Below, in pieces: positions 27,400 to 37,001 of a stretch of DNA of 64,000 bases. The notes beneath the pieces are model-generated. The model searched no databases. It saw nothing but the letters and a program-made list of their open reading frames with translations, and was not told the DNA's origin. The stretch's first letter is position 1. Each line of letters begins with the position of its first letter. The translations under genes and the position numbers were made by a program. This stretch comes from Rhizobium sp. NXC14 (lineage in GTDB: Bacteria; Pseudomonadota; Alphaproteobacteria; Rhizobiales; Rhizobiaceae): assembly GCF_002117485.1 (NCBI RefSeq), contig NZ_CP021030.1:1367001-1431000 (forward strand), given 5' to 3'.

Positions 27400-28749
27400 T
27401 CAGAGACGCGGTAGGTAGGTGCGATAGTCGAAATCGGAGACCGTGCGAAGATGCGCCAGCGCTTCCTTGCGCTTGGTGTCCCCATAGAGCGCCTGATAGC
27501 GGCTGCCGAAGATATCGGCGATGAAGGGCGAGGTGCGGAAGGTCTCGACCGCGCTCAGGAAATCATGCGTCAGTCGCCTCGTATCTGCGGGCGTGTGCGC
27601 GGGCGTCGTCTCCTCGCCGGGATCGAGCTCGCGGTCGAGACCGGTGAGCATGCCGCCGAGGATCGCCGCCAGCAGCAGATAAGGATTGGCATCGGCGCCG
27701 GCGACGCGATGCTCGATGCGTGCGGCCGGCCCGTCCTTTTCGGGTATGCGGATTGCCGTGCCGCGATGGCCGTTGCCCCAGCTCAGATCGACGGGCGCGA
27801 AGGAGCCCGGCTGAAAGCGCCGGTAGGAATTGGCGAAGGGGGCGAAGATCAGCTGCGCCTCGCGCATGCTGTCGAGCATACCTGCCGTGACCGATTTCAG
27901 CAGCTTCGGCTCGCCGCCTTTGGCGTCGAGAATGTTGCGGCCCTGTTCGTCGATGACGCTTACATGCACATGCAGGCCGGAACCGGCATGGTCGGAATAG
28001 GGCTTGGCCATGCAGGTCGATTTCAGCCCGTGGCGGCGCGCCGCCTGTTCGGCGATGCGCTTCAAATAAAGGCAGTCGTCGGCTGCCGCCAGCGCACTGG
28101 GTCGGTGCATGAGATTGACCTCGAACTGGCCGGGTCCGAATTCCGCTGTCGTCGCGTCCGCCGGCAGCCCCTGCGCCTTGGCATAGGCCCTCAGCGTCCG
28201 CAGATAGCTGTCGAGCGCGTCGACGGCGCTCATGTCGTAGAGCTGGAAACCATTCGGCTCGCCGCCATAGGTGAGGCTTTCGGGCGGGGAAGGCCGTCCG
28301 GTCTCGCGCCAGTCTGCGGACATCACATAGAATTCCAGCTCGGTGGCGATGACGGGCGTCAGCCCGCGCAGCCTGTAGCGTTCGACCACCGAGGCGAGGA
28401 TCGCGCGCGGATCCATGAAGCTCGGGGTGCCGTCGAATTCGCACATGGTGGCGAGGACCTGCATCGAGCCCTCCGGCGCCCAGGGCATTGGCGCGAGGCT
28501 GCGTCGGTCTGGAACGACCATCCCGTCGGGATCGCCGATGGTTAGCGACAGGCCGGTGATGTCGTCATTGTCGTCGCCCCAGATGTCGAGCGACTGTGTC
28601 GATGTCGGCAGGCGGATCTCGCCGGCCCAGACCTTGCCTTCGCTGCCGGGCGGAAGCTGTTTGCCGCGCAGCTCGCCATTCATGCCGACGATCAGGATAT
28701 CGAAACGTGGGTCTCCATCGGCCTTGCCGTCCATCCTGTCGCTCACCAT
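27400..28749 (-). CDS. puuA: Glutamine-synthetase-like ligase, probable gamma-glutamylputrescine synthetase
   Basis: The 449-residue protein is a GS-fold ligase of the PuuA/GlnA3 type rather than a true glutamine synthetase. It has ATELEFYVMS (metal site), the HVHVSV region and RIEHRVAGADANPYLLLAAIL near the C-terminus. PuuA joins glutamate to putrescine with ATP. The assignment to putrescine rests on the divergent putrescine-type aminotransferase gene 74 bp away; other amines are possible. The start at 28749 has GGAGG about 12 bp upstream. Confidence 0.7.
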   Translation of the reverse strand: MVSDRMDGKADGDPRFDILIVGMNGELRGKQLPPGSEGKVWAGEIRLPTSTQSLDIWGDDNDDITGLSLTIGDPDGMVVPDRRSLAPMPWAPEGSMQVLATMCEFDGTPSFMDPRAILASVVERYRLRGLTPVIATELEFYVMSADWRETGRPSPPESLTYGGEPNGFQLYDMSAVDALDSYLRTLRAYAKAQGLPADATTAEFGPGQFEVNLMHRPSALAAADDCLYLKRIAEQAARRHGLKSTCMAKPYSDHAGSGLHVHVSVIDEQGRNILDAKGGEPKLLKSVTAGMLDSMREAQLIFAPFANSYRRFQPGSFAPVDLSWGNGHRGTAIRIPEKDGPAARIEHRVAGADANPYLLLAAILGGMLTGLDRELDPGEETTPAHTPADTRRLTHDFLSAVETFRTSPFIADIFGSRYQALYGDTKRKEALAHLRTVSDFDYRTYLPRL

Positions 28750-28823
28750 GACCTTGAAAATCCTCCGGGACAAGGCCAAGCTCCTATCCCATCGACAGCA
28801 GCCTTTCAATCCGCGAGGATCTT

Positions 28824-30200
28824 TTGCCAGTGATGCCCGATACTTACCCGCCCTCCAACCTTGCTGCGATCGACGCCGCGCACCATCTGCACCCCTTCGC
28901 CGACATGAAGAAGCTGAACGTCGAGGGAACGCGGATCATTCAGCGCGGCGAGGGCGTCTACATCTTCGATAGTCACGGCATAAAATATCTTGACGGCTTC
29001 GCCGGCCTTTGGTGCGTCAACATCGGCTACGGCCGCCGAGAGATCGCCGAAGCGGTTGCAAGGCAGATGAACGAGCTGCCCTATTACAACACCTTCTTCG
29101 GCACGACCTCCACGCCGACGGCGCTGCTGGCGCAGAAGGTGACGTCGCATGCGGGCAAACGGTTCAACCATATTTTCTTCACCGGCTCCGGTTCGGAAGC
29201 GAACGACACCTGGTTCCGCATGGCTCGCGTCTATTGGAGCGCCGTCGGCAAGCCGTCCAAGAAGATCGTGATCGCGAGGAGGAACGGCTATCACGGCTCG
29301 ACCGTCGCTGGCGCCAGCCTCGGCGGCATGAAGTACATGCATGAGCAAGGCGATCTGCCGATATCAGGCATTGTCCATATCGGGCAGCCCTATTGGTACG
29401 GCGAGGGCGGCGATCTCTCACCAGCCGAATTCGGCCTGAAAGTCGCCCGCGAGCTCGAAGCCAAGATCGACGAACTCGGCGAGGAAAATGTCGCGGCCTT
29501 CGTCGCCGAACCGGTGCAGGGGGCTGCCGGCGTCATCATTCCGCCCGAGACTTACTGGCCTGAGATCGACCGCATCTGCAAGGCGCGCAATATCCTGCTG
29601 GTAACCGACGAGGTGATCTGCGGTTTCGGCCGCCTGGGCGCCTGGTTCGGCCATCAGCATTTCGGCGTCGAACCCGATCTCGCGCCGATTGCCAAGGGGC
29701 TTTCCTCCGGCTATCTGCCGATCGGCGGCGTGCTCGTCAGCGGCCGCATCGCCGATGTGCTGATCAACGAGGTCGGCGATTTCAATCACGGCTTCACCTA
29801 TTCCGGCCATCCGGTCTGCGCCGCCGCGGCTCTCGAAAACCTGCGCATCATCGAGGAGGAAAAACTGGTCGAGCGCGTGCGCGACGATATCGGTCCCTAC
29901 TTCGGCAAGGCCTGGGCAGCACTGGCCGAACACGATCTTGTCGGCGAGGCGGTCAGCATTGGCCTCATGGGCGGCCTGCAGCTTACTGCCGACAAGAGCG
30001 CGCGCACCCGTTACGAAAAGCCCGATCAGGTCGGCGCGCTCGTCCGCAATCACGCATTGGCGAACGGCCTGGTGCTGCGCGCCACCGGCGACCGCATGCT
30101 CGCCTCGCCACCACTCGTCATCAGCCGCGCTGAGGTGGACGAGATGGCGAGAATCACCAGGCTGGCATTGGATGCGGCCTGGAAGGAGCTGAAATCATGA
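28824..30200 (+). CDS. Class III aminotransferase, probable putrescine-pyruvate transaminase (SpuC-like)
   Basis: The 458-residue PLP enzyme has the omega-aminotransferase pattern. FTGSGSEANDTWFRMARVYW binds phosphate, VTDEVICGFGRLG holds the cofactor Asp, and the Schiff-base Lys lies in APIAKGLSSGYLPIG. The start sequence HLHPFADMKKLN and the length are typical of the SpuC/beta-alanine-pyruvate subgroup. It would move the amino group of putrescine or another diamine to pyruvate. Together with the divergent PuuA-like ligase it suggests polyamine use as a nitrogen source. Confidence 0.85.
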   Translation: MPVMPDTYPPSNLAAIDAAHHLHPFADMKKLNVEGTRIIQRGEGVYIFDSHGIKYLDGFAGLWCVNIGYGRREIAEAVARQMNELPYYNTFFGTTSTPTALLAQKVTSHAGKRFNHIFFTGSGSEANDTWFRMARVYWSAVGKPSKKIVIARRNGYHGSTVAGASLGGMKYMHEQGDLPISGIVHIGQPYWYGEGGDLSPAEFGLKVARELEAKIDELGEENVAAFVAEPVQGAAGVIIPPETYWPEIDRICKARNILLVTDEVICGFGRLGAWFGHQHFGVEPDLAPIAKGLSSGYLPIGGVLVSGRIADVLINEVGDFNHGFTYSGHPVCAAAALENLRIIEEEKLVERVRDDIGPYFGKAWAALAEHDLVGEAVSIGLMGGLQLTADKSARTRYEKPDQVGALVRNHALANGLVLRATGDRMLASPPLVISRAEVDEMARITRLALDAAWKELKS

Positions 30201-30206
30201 AGTCGT

Positions 30207-31694
30207 TCAGTTGGCCTGGTTGATCCAGGCATAACCGAAGCGATAGCGGTCGTCGCCGCGCCCGTAGAGATATGGCACATCGATAACCGCGGCGTCGGGC
30301 GCGGATACGCCGAGATTGACCTGGAGCCATTGCGCCATGGCCGGCGGCAGCCCTTCGTTTTTCTCCCTCTGCAGCATGAGCCACACCAGGAGAAGCGGCC
30401 GGCGGCCTGAGATATCCGGCTTGAAGCCGGGATAATCGACTGAGAGGACGGGAATACCGGGAATATCCTGTCTGAGATTGCCGGCGAGCAGGCTGTCGCC
30501 GGCAAGGATCGCCGCCGGTTCGGCCTGCCTGCGCAAGGTTTCCAGCATATCAGCATATGGCCTGTTCAGCCGCTCGTAATGACCTGAGAAGCGCGCGCTC
30601 GCCACACTGCCGTAAAGGGCCGCCGGCACGCCGATCATGATGATGGCAACGATCGGCATGAAACGCCGCAAAGCCTTGTCGGTCTCCACCCCTGCCGCCT
30701 CGATCTTTAGGCAGAGATAAAGCGGCACTATGAACAGCATCGGCACCAGCCAGCGATCCTTGATGCCGGCCGCGCCGCCGAAGACGATCAACAGCAGGAT
30801 GCCGATGACGAAGACGAGCAGCATCCGCTCGAGGAGCCGTGTCCATTCCGATTGGGCAGTCAGCGCTGAGCGAAGCTTCTTGCCGAAGACCATGGCGAAC
30901 ACTGCTATGGTCAATCCGGCGAAGCTGATGACGGCGAGAGCGAGCGAGCCGATGCCCATGGCGACCTGCATCAGATAGCTCGCATGGCCGCTCGCCGTCA
31001 TCTTCTCCAGCGTGCGCGCGGTTGCGAAATCGAGATTGTCCTTCAGCCAGAAGAGATGCGGCAGGATGATGACGAGGGCCACGATCACGGTCAGCTCCAG
31101 CCGCCGGTCGAAGATTCGCGGCCGCAGGCGTGTATCCGCCAGCGCGGCAATCAGGGCAGCGGCCGGTAGGATGGCGAAATTATACTTGGCAAGCAGACCG
31201 AAACCGATGCCGATGCCCGCGATCAGATAGGAGGCAAGGCTCGGCTGCTTCAGGCTGCGGATGAAACCGTAGAAGAAGATGCTGGCCGAGAAGAAGACCG
31301 CGACCGTGTGCGTCAGGTCACGCTGCATCTCGAAAACCATCTGCGGAATGGTGAGCAGCCCGAGTGTTGCGATTGCCACGAGCGCCTTGTCACGCAGGAC
31401 GAGCCGCGCCGTCAGGCCATACAGCAGATAGGAGATGAAGAGCAGAAGGTTCTTGACGACGGACAGGGCGGCAAGCGAGACGCCGGCAAACTGGAAGACG
31501 GCATATTGCAGCCAATTGTAGAAGGGCGGCTGCGGGCCATAACCGGCGGCGAGCCATTGTGAGCGAAAGGCCTGTTCCGCCTCGTCGAGATCGAGTGAAT
31601 GCGATGTCGCCAGCCTCACACCGATCTGAAGGACGAAATAGGCGGCCAGCAGGATGAAAATCCACCTGACGTCGCGAAGGCTGGTCTCGCTCAT
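30207..31694 (-). CDS. GT39-family LPS glycosyltransferase (RgtC-like)
   Basis: The 495-residue membrane protein has about 11-12 helices and the periplasmic acidic motif LDLDEAEQ near residue 36, followed by [14 protein letters not shown]. This is the ArnT/PMT-like architecture that uses polyprenyl-phosphate sugars outside the inner membrane. Rhizobium RgtA, RgtB and RgtC of this family add galacturonic acid to the LPS core. This copy is the most diverged of the three here and is last in the operon, which would fit RgtC, the enzyme for the mannose residue. That placement is inference. Its start abuts the preceding gene by 0 bp. Confidence 0.8.
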   Translation of the reverse strand: MSETSLRDVRWIFILLAAYFVLQIGVRLATSHSLDLDEAEQAFRSQWLAAGYGPQPPFYNWLQYAVFQFAGVSLAALSVVKNLLLFISYLLYGLTARLVLRDKALVAIATLGLLTIPQMVFEMQRDLTHTVAVFFSASIFFYGFIRSLKQPSLASYLIAGIGIGFGLLAKYNFAILPAAALIAALADTRLRPRIFDRRLELTVIVALVIILPHLFWLKDNLDFATARTLEKMTASGHASYLMQVAMGIGSLALAVISFAGLTIAVFAMVFGKKLRSALTAQSEWTRLLERMLLVFVIGILLLIVFGGAAGIKDRWLVPMLFIVPLYLCLKIEAAGVETDKALRRFMPIVAIIMIGVPAALYGSVASARFSGHYERLNRPYADMLETLRRQAEPAAILAGDSLLAGNLRQDIPGIPVLSVDYPGFKPDISGRRPLLLVWLMLQREKNEGLPPAMAQWLQVNLGVSAPDAAVIDVPYLYGRGDDRYRFGYAWINQAN

Positions 31695-33194
31695 CTATCT
31701 CGCTCCCGGCCGAACCCAGGCATAGCCGAGTGCGAAATTATCGCCCTGGCGACCGAAATGATAGGGAAGCGACAAGGCGCCGATCTCCTGCGGTGCGATA
31801 TCGGCCGCCCCCAGCGCCGATGAAAATCGCTCCGGCATGGCCGCATCGGCGGCCGTCGCCGTCTTCTTGCCGCGCCAGACGATGAGCACTGGTCCGTCCG
31901 ATGTCGCATAGGCCGGGATGCCGGGTGCAGGGAAATCCGGGATCACCACGGGCACGCCGGGAAACTGCAGCCGCATGTTCCCACCGACATAGGTATCCGA
32001 GGCGATCACCAGCGCAGGTTCGGCCTGTCGCGTCATTTCGCGGGCGAGATCGGCCATCGGCACATTCGGCCTGCTGTAGGTGCCGATCAGCCCGGCGCCG
32101 ACGACGCGGAAGCCGAGCGCCACCAGGACGCAGGCCATCAGCACCGGCACGACGGGTCGGAAGCGGCGCAGTCCGGCGGAAAGGTCAAACCCGGCCGCCT
32201 GCATCTTTGCCAGGAAATAGATCGGCAGCACCAGCAGGAACGGGTCGAGCCAGCGTTCACGCACCGTCGTGGAGCCGGTGAACAGAACGATCAAAAGGAT
32301 TCCGGCGAGGCTGGCAAGCATCATCCGCTCCATCATCCCTGTCCAGCGGTTTCCGGATGCGAGCGCCCTGAAAAAGTTCCGGCCGAAGGCGGCGGGGAAA
32401 ATGGCGATGGGCAGCGCCGCAAAGGCGATGATGGCGATGACAAAGGCGAGAATGCCCTTGCCGATGCGCAAGGCTCCGGCCGGTTCATTGCCGGCGGCCA
32501 TTTTGACCAGAGTATCGGAGGAGGCGAATTCGAGGTTGCTCCGCAGCCAGATCGCGTGCGGCAGCACGATGATGAGCGCGACGGCGATCGCTGCCAGGAT
32601 ACGCCAGTCCAGCACCCTGCGCCGCCATTCGGCATCGGGCAGGACGGCGATCAGCGCCGCGACGGGCATCAGCGCGAAATTATATTTCGAGATCAGCCCT
32701 ATGCCGGTCGCAAGCCCGAGCAGGAGGTAGCTGCCGAGGTCGGGCCGCTCGAGCGTGCGGAAGAAGCCGTAGAGGAAGAGCGAACTGGCAAAGAGCAGCG
32801 CCGTCGTATGGGTCAGATCCTGCTGCGCCATGTAGGAGACCTGGGGCAGCGTGATCAATGCCATCATTCCGACGGCGGCAAGCTTCTCGTCCTTCAGCGC
32901 CTCGCGTCCGGCAAGGCCGTAAAAGAGGTAACACAGGAAGAGCAGGATGTTCTTCGGGATAACAAGCGCGCCCATCGACAAGCCGGTCACCGAAACGATG
33001 GCATATTGCATCCAGTTGTAGAAGGGCGGCTGCGGGCCATAACCCGCCAGCAGATATTGCGAGAAGAAGGACTGCTCGGCCTCGTCGAGTTCCAGCGCGT
33101 GCGGAAGTACCAGCCTGAGCGCGATGTTCAGCACGAAATAGGCTGCAAGCAGCAGCGCCGCGGTTCTCATCGTCCTCGTCGCCCGGTTCAGCAT
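31695..33194 (-). CDS. GT39-family LPS glycosyltransferase (RgtA/RgtB-like)
   Basis: The 499-residue protein is very similar to the gene at 34362-35855 over the first 100 residues ([36 protein letters not shown]). It has the same multi-helix plan and a soluble C-terminal domain ending with periplasmic beta structure (FGRQGDNFALGYAWV). It should transfer a sugar, probably galacturonate, from a polyprenyl carrier to LPS core Kdo. It sits between the GT2 gene (12-bp gap) and the RgtC-like gene. Confidence 0.82.
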   Translation of the reverse strand: MLNRATRTMRTAALLLAAYFVLNIALRLVLPHALELDEAEQSFFSQYLLAGYGPQPPFYNWMQYAIVSVTGLSMGALVIPKNILLFLCYLFYGLAGREALKDEKLAAVGMMALITLPQVSYMAQQDLTHTTALLFASSLFLYGFFRTLERPDLGSYLLLGLATGIGLISKYNFALMPVAALIAVLPDAEWRRRVLDWRILAAIAVALIIVLPHAIWLRSNLEFASSDTLVKMAAGNEPAGALRIGKGILAFVIAIIAFAALPIAIFPAAFGRNFFRALASGNRWTGMMERMMLASLAGILLIVLFTGSTTVRERWLDPFLLVLPIYFLAKMQAAGFDLSAGLRRFRPVVPVLMACVLVALGFRVVGAGLIGTYSRPNVPMADLAREMTRQAEPALVIASDTYVGGNMRLQFPGVPVVIPDFPAPGIPAYATSDGPVLIVWRGKKTATAADAAMPERFSSALGAADIAPQEIGALSLPYHFGRQGDNFALGYAWVRPGAR

Positions 33195-33206
33195 CGTGCT
33201 GCCGGT

Positions 33207-34223
33207 TTATGCTTGGCTTTGATCGTCGAAGATCTCCCGGACGATGTAGTTCGGGGAGGCATCGTCACGATAGTAGGTGCGCGCGATCATTTCCGCCAGG
33301 ATGCCGGTGGTGATCATCTGTACCGACGAAAGCAGGAGCACGACGCCGACCATCAGCATCGGACGTGTGCCGATATCGTTGCCCATGATGAACTTGTCGA
33401 ACCCGAGATAGAGCAGGATCAAGATGGCAACCGCGCCGAGACCGAGACCGAGCGAGCCGAAGAAATGGCCGGGCCGCGCCTTGTAGCGCATGAAGAACAT
33501 CACCGACAGCAGATCGAGGATAACGCGGAAGGTGCGCGAGATGCCGTATTTCGAAACACCGTGCTCGCGGGCATGGTGGGTGACGGCCATCTCGCCGATG
33601 CGCGAACTCGGGACGACGCCGGCGACCCAGGCTGGGATGAAGCGGTGCATCTCGCCCATCAGCTTCACCTGCTTGATGATCGAGGCCCGGTAGATCTTCA
33701 GGCTGCAGCCGTAGTCGTGCAGCTTGACGCCGGTGATGCGGCCGATCAGGTAGTTGGCGCACCAGGAGGGGATCTTGCGCAGGAACAGGCCGTCCTTGCG
33801 GTTCTTGCGCCAGCCGACCAGCAGGTCGAGTTCGCGCCGCTCGAGCTCCGAGACCATCGCAGGGATGTCCTTCGGGTCGTTCTGCAGATCGCCGTCCATC
33901 GTCGCGATTAGCCGCCCCCGGGCGGTATCGATGCCAGCCTGCATGGCGGCAGTCTGGCCGAAATTACGCTGCAGCTCGACGATCCGGAGCGCCAGGCCCT
34001 TGCGGCCGACGAATTTTCGGGCGTTGACGAGCGTCGCATCCGTGCTGCCGTCGTCGACGAGGATCAGTTCCCAGCGATGAGGATACTCGGCCATCGCCGC
34101 AACGATGCGCTCGACCAGCGGGCCGACGCTTTCCTCTTCGTTGAAAACGGGCACGACCAGCGACAGCTCGAGCGATTGTACCGGATCATTCGTGCCGCGA
34201 ATGGGCTCTACCGTTGTCTGCAA
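33207..34223 (-). CDS. rgtE: GT2 polyprenyl-phosphate glycosyltransferase (RgtE-like)
   Basis: The 338-residue protein is a DPM1/ArnC-type GT2 enzyme. It has ELILVDDGSTDATLV (UDP site), ATMDGDLQNDPKDIP (metal DxD), a helix with GCSLKIYRASI, and two C-terminal membrane helices (FFGSLGLGLGAVAILILLYLG and a second). Such enzymes place a sugar from a nucleotide donor onto a polyprenyl phosphate at the inner face of the membrane. The context of three GT39 genes matches the described Rhizobium pair of RgtE (dodecaprenyl-phosphate-galacturonate synthase) and Rgt transferases. The symbol is given on that basis. Confidence 0.75.
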   Translation of the reverse strand: MQTTVEPIRGTNDPVQSLELSLVVPVFNEEESVGPLVERIVAAMAEYPHRWELILVDDGSTDATLVNARKFVGRKGLALRIVELQRNFGQTAAMQAGIDTARGRLIATMDGDLQNDPKDIPAMVSELERRELDLLVGWRKNRKDGLFLRKIPSWCANYLIGRITGVKLHDYGCSLKIYRASIIKQVKLMGEMHRFIPAWVAGVVPSSRIGEMAVTHHAREHGVSKYGISRTFRVILDLLSVMFFMRYKARPGHFFGSLGLGLGAVAILILLYLGFDKFIMGNDIGTRPMLMVGVVLLLSSVQMITTGILAEMIARTYYRDDASPNYIVREIFDDQSQA

Positions 34224-34281
34224 CTTTGCATCTCCAAAAGGCCGGGCGGCCTTGCAATCTTACTGCCGCCACCGCGCTTGC

Positions 34282-34361
34282 GGAAGCCTACTACATGAAG
34301 TGTCCGCCCGTTGCCAGCGGGCAATGCCGCTTTCACCGCAATCGGCCGACTTGCCGCAACC
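34282..34361 (+). pseudogene. 5' remnant of a second flippase-like gene
   Basis: From 34282 the sequence GGAAGCCTACTACATGAAG almost repeats the start of the intact gene at 36025-36044. The likeness continues into codons: the remnant, read from ATG 34295, gives MKCPPVASGQ, then F at 13 and RNR-T at 15-19. The intact gene gives MKSSIVESQQ, F13 and RNR-T. Ten of the first 19 residues agree without gaps. The frame loses likeness near the stop of the overlapping GT39 gene. I read it as the leftover start of a duplicated copy. Confidence 0.6.
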
Positions 34362-35855
34362 CTACTTCGCACCGCCTTCTACCCAGGAATAACCAATTGA
34401 GAACGTATGTTTGCCGTCACCGAAAAGATAGGGAAGGGTCAGCGTCTTCACCTCCTGCAGATGAATACCCGATCTCACGAGATCATCGGCAAAGTCGGGA
34501 GAAATGGTGGGGTCATTTGCGGTTTCTCCGCGCCAGACGACGAGCACAGGACCCTTCGCAGCCGCATATTCAGGCACCCCGGGGCCTGGAAAGAATGGGA
34601 TCACGACGGGGACGTCGGGGAATTCCAGCTTCATGTTGCCGGCCACGAACTTGGTTCCCGCCACGATGAGAACCGGCTTGCGGGTCGCGGTCAGCTCGTC
34701 AACGAAATTCGCGAAGGGCACGTTCGTTCTCGTGTAAACGCCGGTATATTGCATGCCGACGATCCTGAGCAGAAGGATCGCCAGGATGACGACCATGAAG
34801 ACCGGCACCACAGGCCGGAAGCGTGCAAGGCCGGCGGAAAGATCGACGCCGGCGGTTTCGAGCTTCAGGAACAGATAGATCAGCATGACGAGCAGGCACG
34901 GGTCGAGCCAGCGCTCGTGGATATCACTCGCGCCGGCGACGATGACGACACCGACGAAGGCGAGCAGGCTCACGATCATCATTCGCTCGATGACCCGTAT
35001 CATCGGACTGGACGCGGAAAGCGCACGGAAGAAATCCCGTCGGAAGGCTGCTGCGAAGAGAACGATGGGCAGTGCGACGAAGCCGAGGACGGCGATGACG
35101 AGGGACAACAGCCCCTGACCGATGCGGGGAAGGCCAGCGGCGGCCTCGTGTTCGGCGGTCATCCGCTCCATGGTCGGGGCCGAAGCGCTGATGAGATTAT
35201 CGGGCAGCCATAGCGCATGCGGCAGAATGATCAGAATGGCGATTGCGAACGCCGGCAGCAGACGCCAGTCCAACAGACGGCTGCGCCACTTTCGGTCCAC
35301 CAGGACCGCGACGAAGGCGGCAAACGGCAGGATGGCGAAATTGTATTTTGAGATGAGGCCGATGCCGGTGGCGATGCCGATGACGAGATAGCTCCCGATT
35401 GTCGGCTGCCGAAGCGTGCGAAAAAAGCCGAAGAGAAAGAGCGAGGTCGCAAACAGCAGGGCAACGGTATGGGTCAGTTCGCGCTGCGCCATCAGGCCGA
35501 CCTGTGGCAGGGTAATCAGGCTCAGCATAGCGACGGGTGCGAGCAGACGGTTCTTCAGCACCTCGCGGGCAGCCAGCCCATAGAAAAGATAGCAGCCGAA
35601 GAGAATGATGTTCTTCGGAACCGAGAGCGCCCACATCGTAATCCCGGTGACCGAGACGATGGCGTATTGGATCCAGTTGTAGAAGGGAGGCTGCGGACCG
35701 TAGCCGGCCAGAAGATATTGCGAGTAGAACGATTGTTCCGCCTCGTCGAGATCAAGCGTATGGGGCAATGCGATGCGGAGCACGATGTTCAGCAGGAAAT
35801 AGACTGCCAGAAAAATGCTCGCGCTCGTGATGTTTCTGGTAATGCGCTCCAACAT
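34362..35855 (-). CDS. GT39-family LPS glycosyltransferase (RgtA/RgtB-like)
   Basis: The 497-residue protein is the close paralogue of the gene at 31695 and has [24 protein letters not shown] and about 11 helices. It is first in the operon, 138 bp upstream of the GT2 gene. A strict RgtA or RgtB choice is not possible by eye; both act on the outer Kdo in R. leguminosarum. The intervening gap contains the remnant of a flippase-like gene, so this copy may have entered by segmental duplication. Confidence 0.8.
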   Translation of the reverse strand: MLERITRNITSASIFLAVYFLLNIVLRIALPHTLDLDEAEQSFYSQYLLAGYGPQPPFYNWIQYAIVSVTGITMWALSVPKNIILFGCYLFYGLAAREVLKNRLLAPVAMLSLITLPQVGLMAQRELTHTVALLFATSLFLFGFFRTLRQPTIGSYLVIGIATGIGLISKYNFAILPFAAFVAVLVDRKWRSRLLDWRLLPAFAIAILIILPHALWLPDNLISASAPTMERMTAEHEAAAGLPRIGQGLLSLVIAVLGFVALPIVLFAAAFRRDFFRALSASSPMIRVIERMMIVSLLAFVGVVIVAGASDIHERWLDPCLLVMLIYLFLKLETAGVDLSAGLARFRPVVPVFMVVILAILLLRIVGMQYTGVYTRTNVPFANFVDELTATRKPVLIVAGTKFVAGNMKLEFPDVPVVIPFFPGPGVPEYAAAKGPVLVVWRGETANDPTISPDFADDLVRSGIHLQEVKTLTLPYLFGDGKHTFSIGYSWVEGGAK

Positions 35856-36038
35856 CGATCTCCAAGTCAGGCCGGCAAGACGCCGTGATCTGTCGGTCTG
35901 CAGCGGCGGTGGTCGGCCTTAAAGCGATCTCGCCGCCGTCGCTTCAACTCCGCCGTTGTGCCCAACCTTCATTTCTCCTAAAACGCCTGGCAATGGAGCC
36001 GAGGCTCATGCCGACGCCAAGCGAGGAATGCCTACTAC

Positions 36039-37001
36039 ATGAAGAGTTCGATCGTTGAAAGCCAGCAGTCCTGGTTTATGCGCAATCGCATGACGGCGCT
36101 GACGGTCGTAATTGTCGCAGCCTATGCGCTCTTCGTACAATGGTTCTGGGGTTGGCCCGTCATCATCAGCCAATGGGCCGATGTCGGGGCAGGCCCGGTG
36201 ATCGGCGCGCTCGTGGCGTTGACGAGCACCTATTTCCTGCGTACCTGGCGCATCTACGACTATTTTCCCAAGGAGACGGCGGGCCGGTTCGCGATTCTCT
36301 TTCGCGTTACGCAGATCCACAATCTCCTGAACATCATGCTGCCCTTCCGCACCGGCGAGACCAGCTTTCCCTTGCTGATGCGCACCGAGTTCGGCATTCC
36401 GCTGACCCGCGGAACCTCGGCGCTCCTGGTCATGCGGCTGCTCGACCTGCACGCGCTTCTGGCTGCAGCGGGTATCGGCTTTGCGCTCGCCGCGGCCGAT
36501 GCATTCGTCGCATGGTCGCTTTGGGCAGTCTTCCTGCTGCTGCCGGTCGCAGCCTTCGCCGCGCGCAAGCCGCTGTTCCGGCTCGCTGCCACGTTGTTGC
36601 CTGATAAGGCGCAGAAATTCGTCGTCGAGATCGAAAACGGTCTGCCGCTCGATGCCGCGGCGTTTGCGCGCGCCTGGGCGATGACCATCGTCAACTGGCT
36701 GGTGAAGGTGATCGTGCTCGCATGGGCGCTCGGCCTGATGGGCGTGCTGCCGATGGCGGCAAGCTTCGGCGGCGCGCTCGGCGGTGAACTCTCCTCCGTT
36801 CTGCCGGTGCACGCGCCGGGCGGCGTCGGCACCTATCCGGCCGGCATCACCGCCGGCGCCATTGCGCTCGGAGCCTCCAGCGAGCGGATGGCTCTGGCCG
36901 CGCTGGCGCAGGCAAGCGTCAATGCGCATCTCTTGATCATCGTCTCGGCGCTGACGGGCACCGCAATCTCACTGCCGCTCGGGCGCCGCGGCAAGCTCTG
37001 A
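36039..37001 (+). CDS. Flippase-like integral membrane protein (UPF0104/YbhN-MprF TM domain)
   Basis: The 320-residue protein has 8 or so helices and the features of the lysylphosphatidylglycerol synthase TM family: FRVTQIHNLLNIMLPFRTGE near residue 90, LLDLHALLAAAGI, and the C-terminal GELSSVLPVHAPGGVGTYPAG. Members include AglD and YbhN, and roles in lipid-linked sugar translocation are suspected. It is divergent from the Rgt-like operon, which needs its lipid-linked sugar outside the membrane. Movement of polyprenyl-phosphate galacturonate is a plausible job but is inference. The last 33 bp overlap the sigma factor gene tail-to-tail. Confidence 0.8.
   Translation: MKSSIVESQQSWFMRNRMTALTVVIVAAYALFVQWFWGWPVIISQWADVGAGPVIGALVALTSTYFLRTWRIYDYFPKETAGRFAILFRVTQIHNLLNIMLPFRTGETSFPLLMRTEFGIPLTRGTSALLVMRLLDLHALLAAAGIGFALAAADAFVAWSLWAVFLLLPVAAFAARKPLFRLAATLLPDKAQKFVVEIENGLPLDAAAFARAWAMTIVNWLVKVIVLAWALGLMGVLPMAASFGGALGGELSSVLPVHAPGGVGTYPAGITAGAIALGASSERMALAALAQASVNAHLLIIVSALTGTAISLPLGRRGKL

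Noticed and set aside
30207..35855. Polymyxin-resistance ArnT/ArnC pathway
   Set aside because: The GT39 and GT2 genes resemble ArnT and ArnC in fold, but no arnA/B/D genes are present, and three GT39 copies with a GT2 gene fit the Rhizobium galacturonosyl system better.
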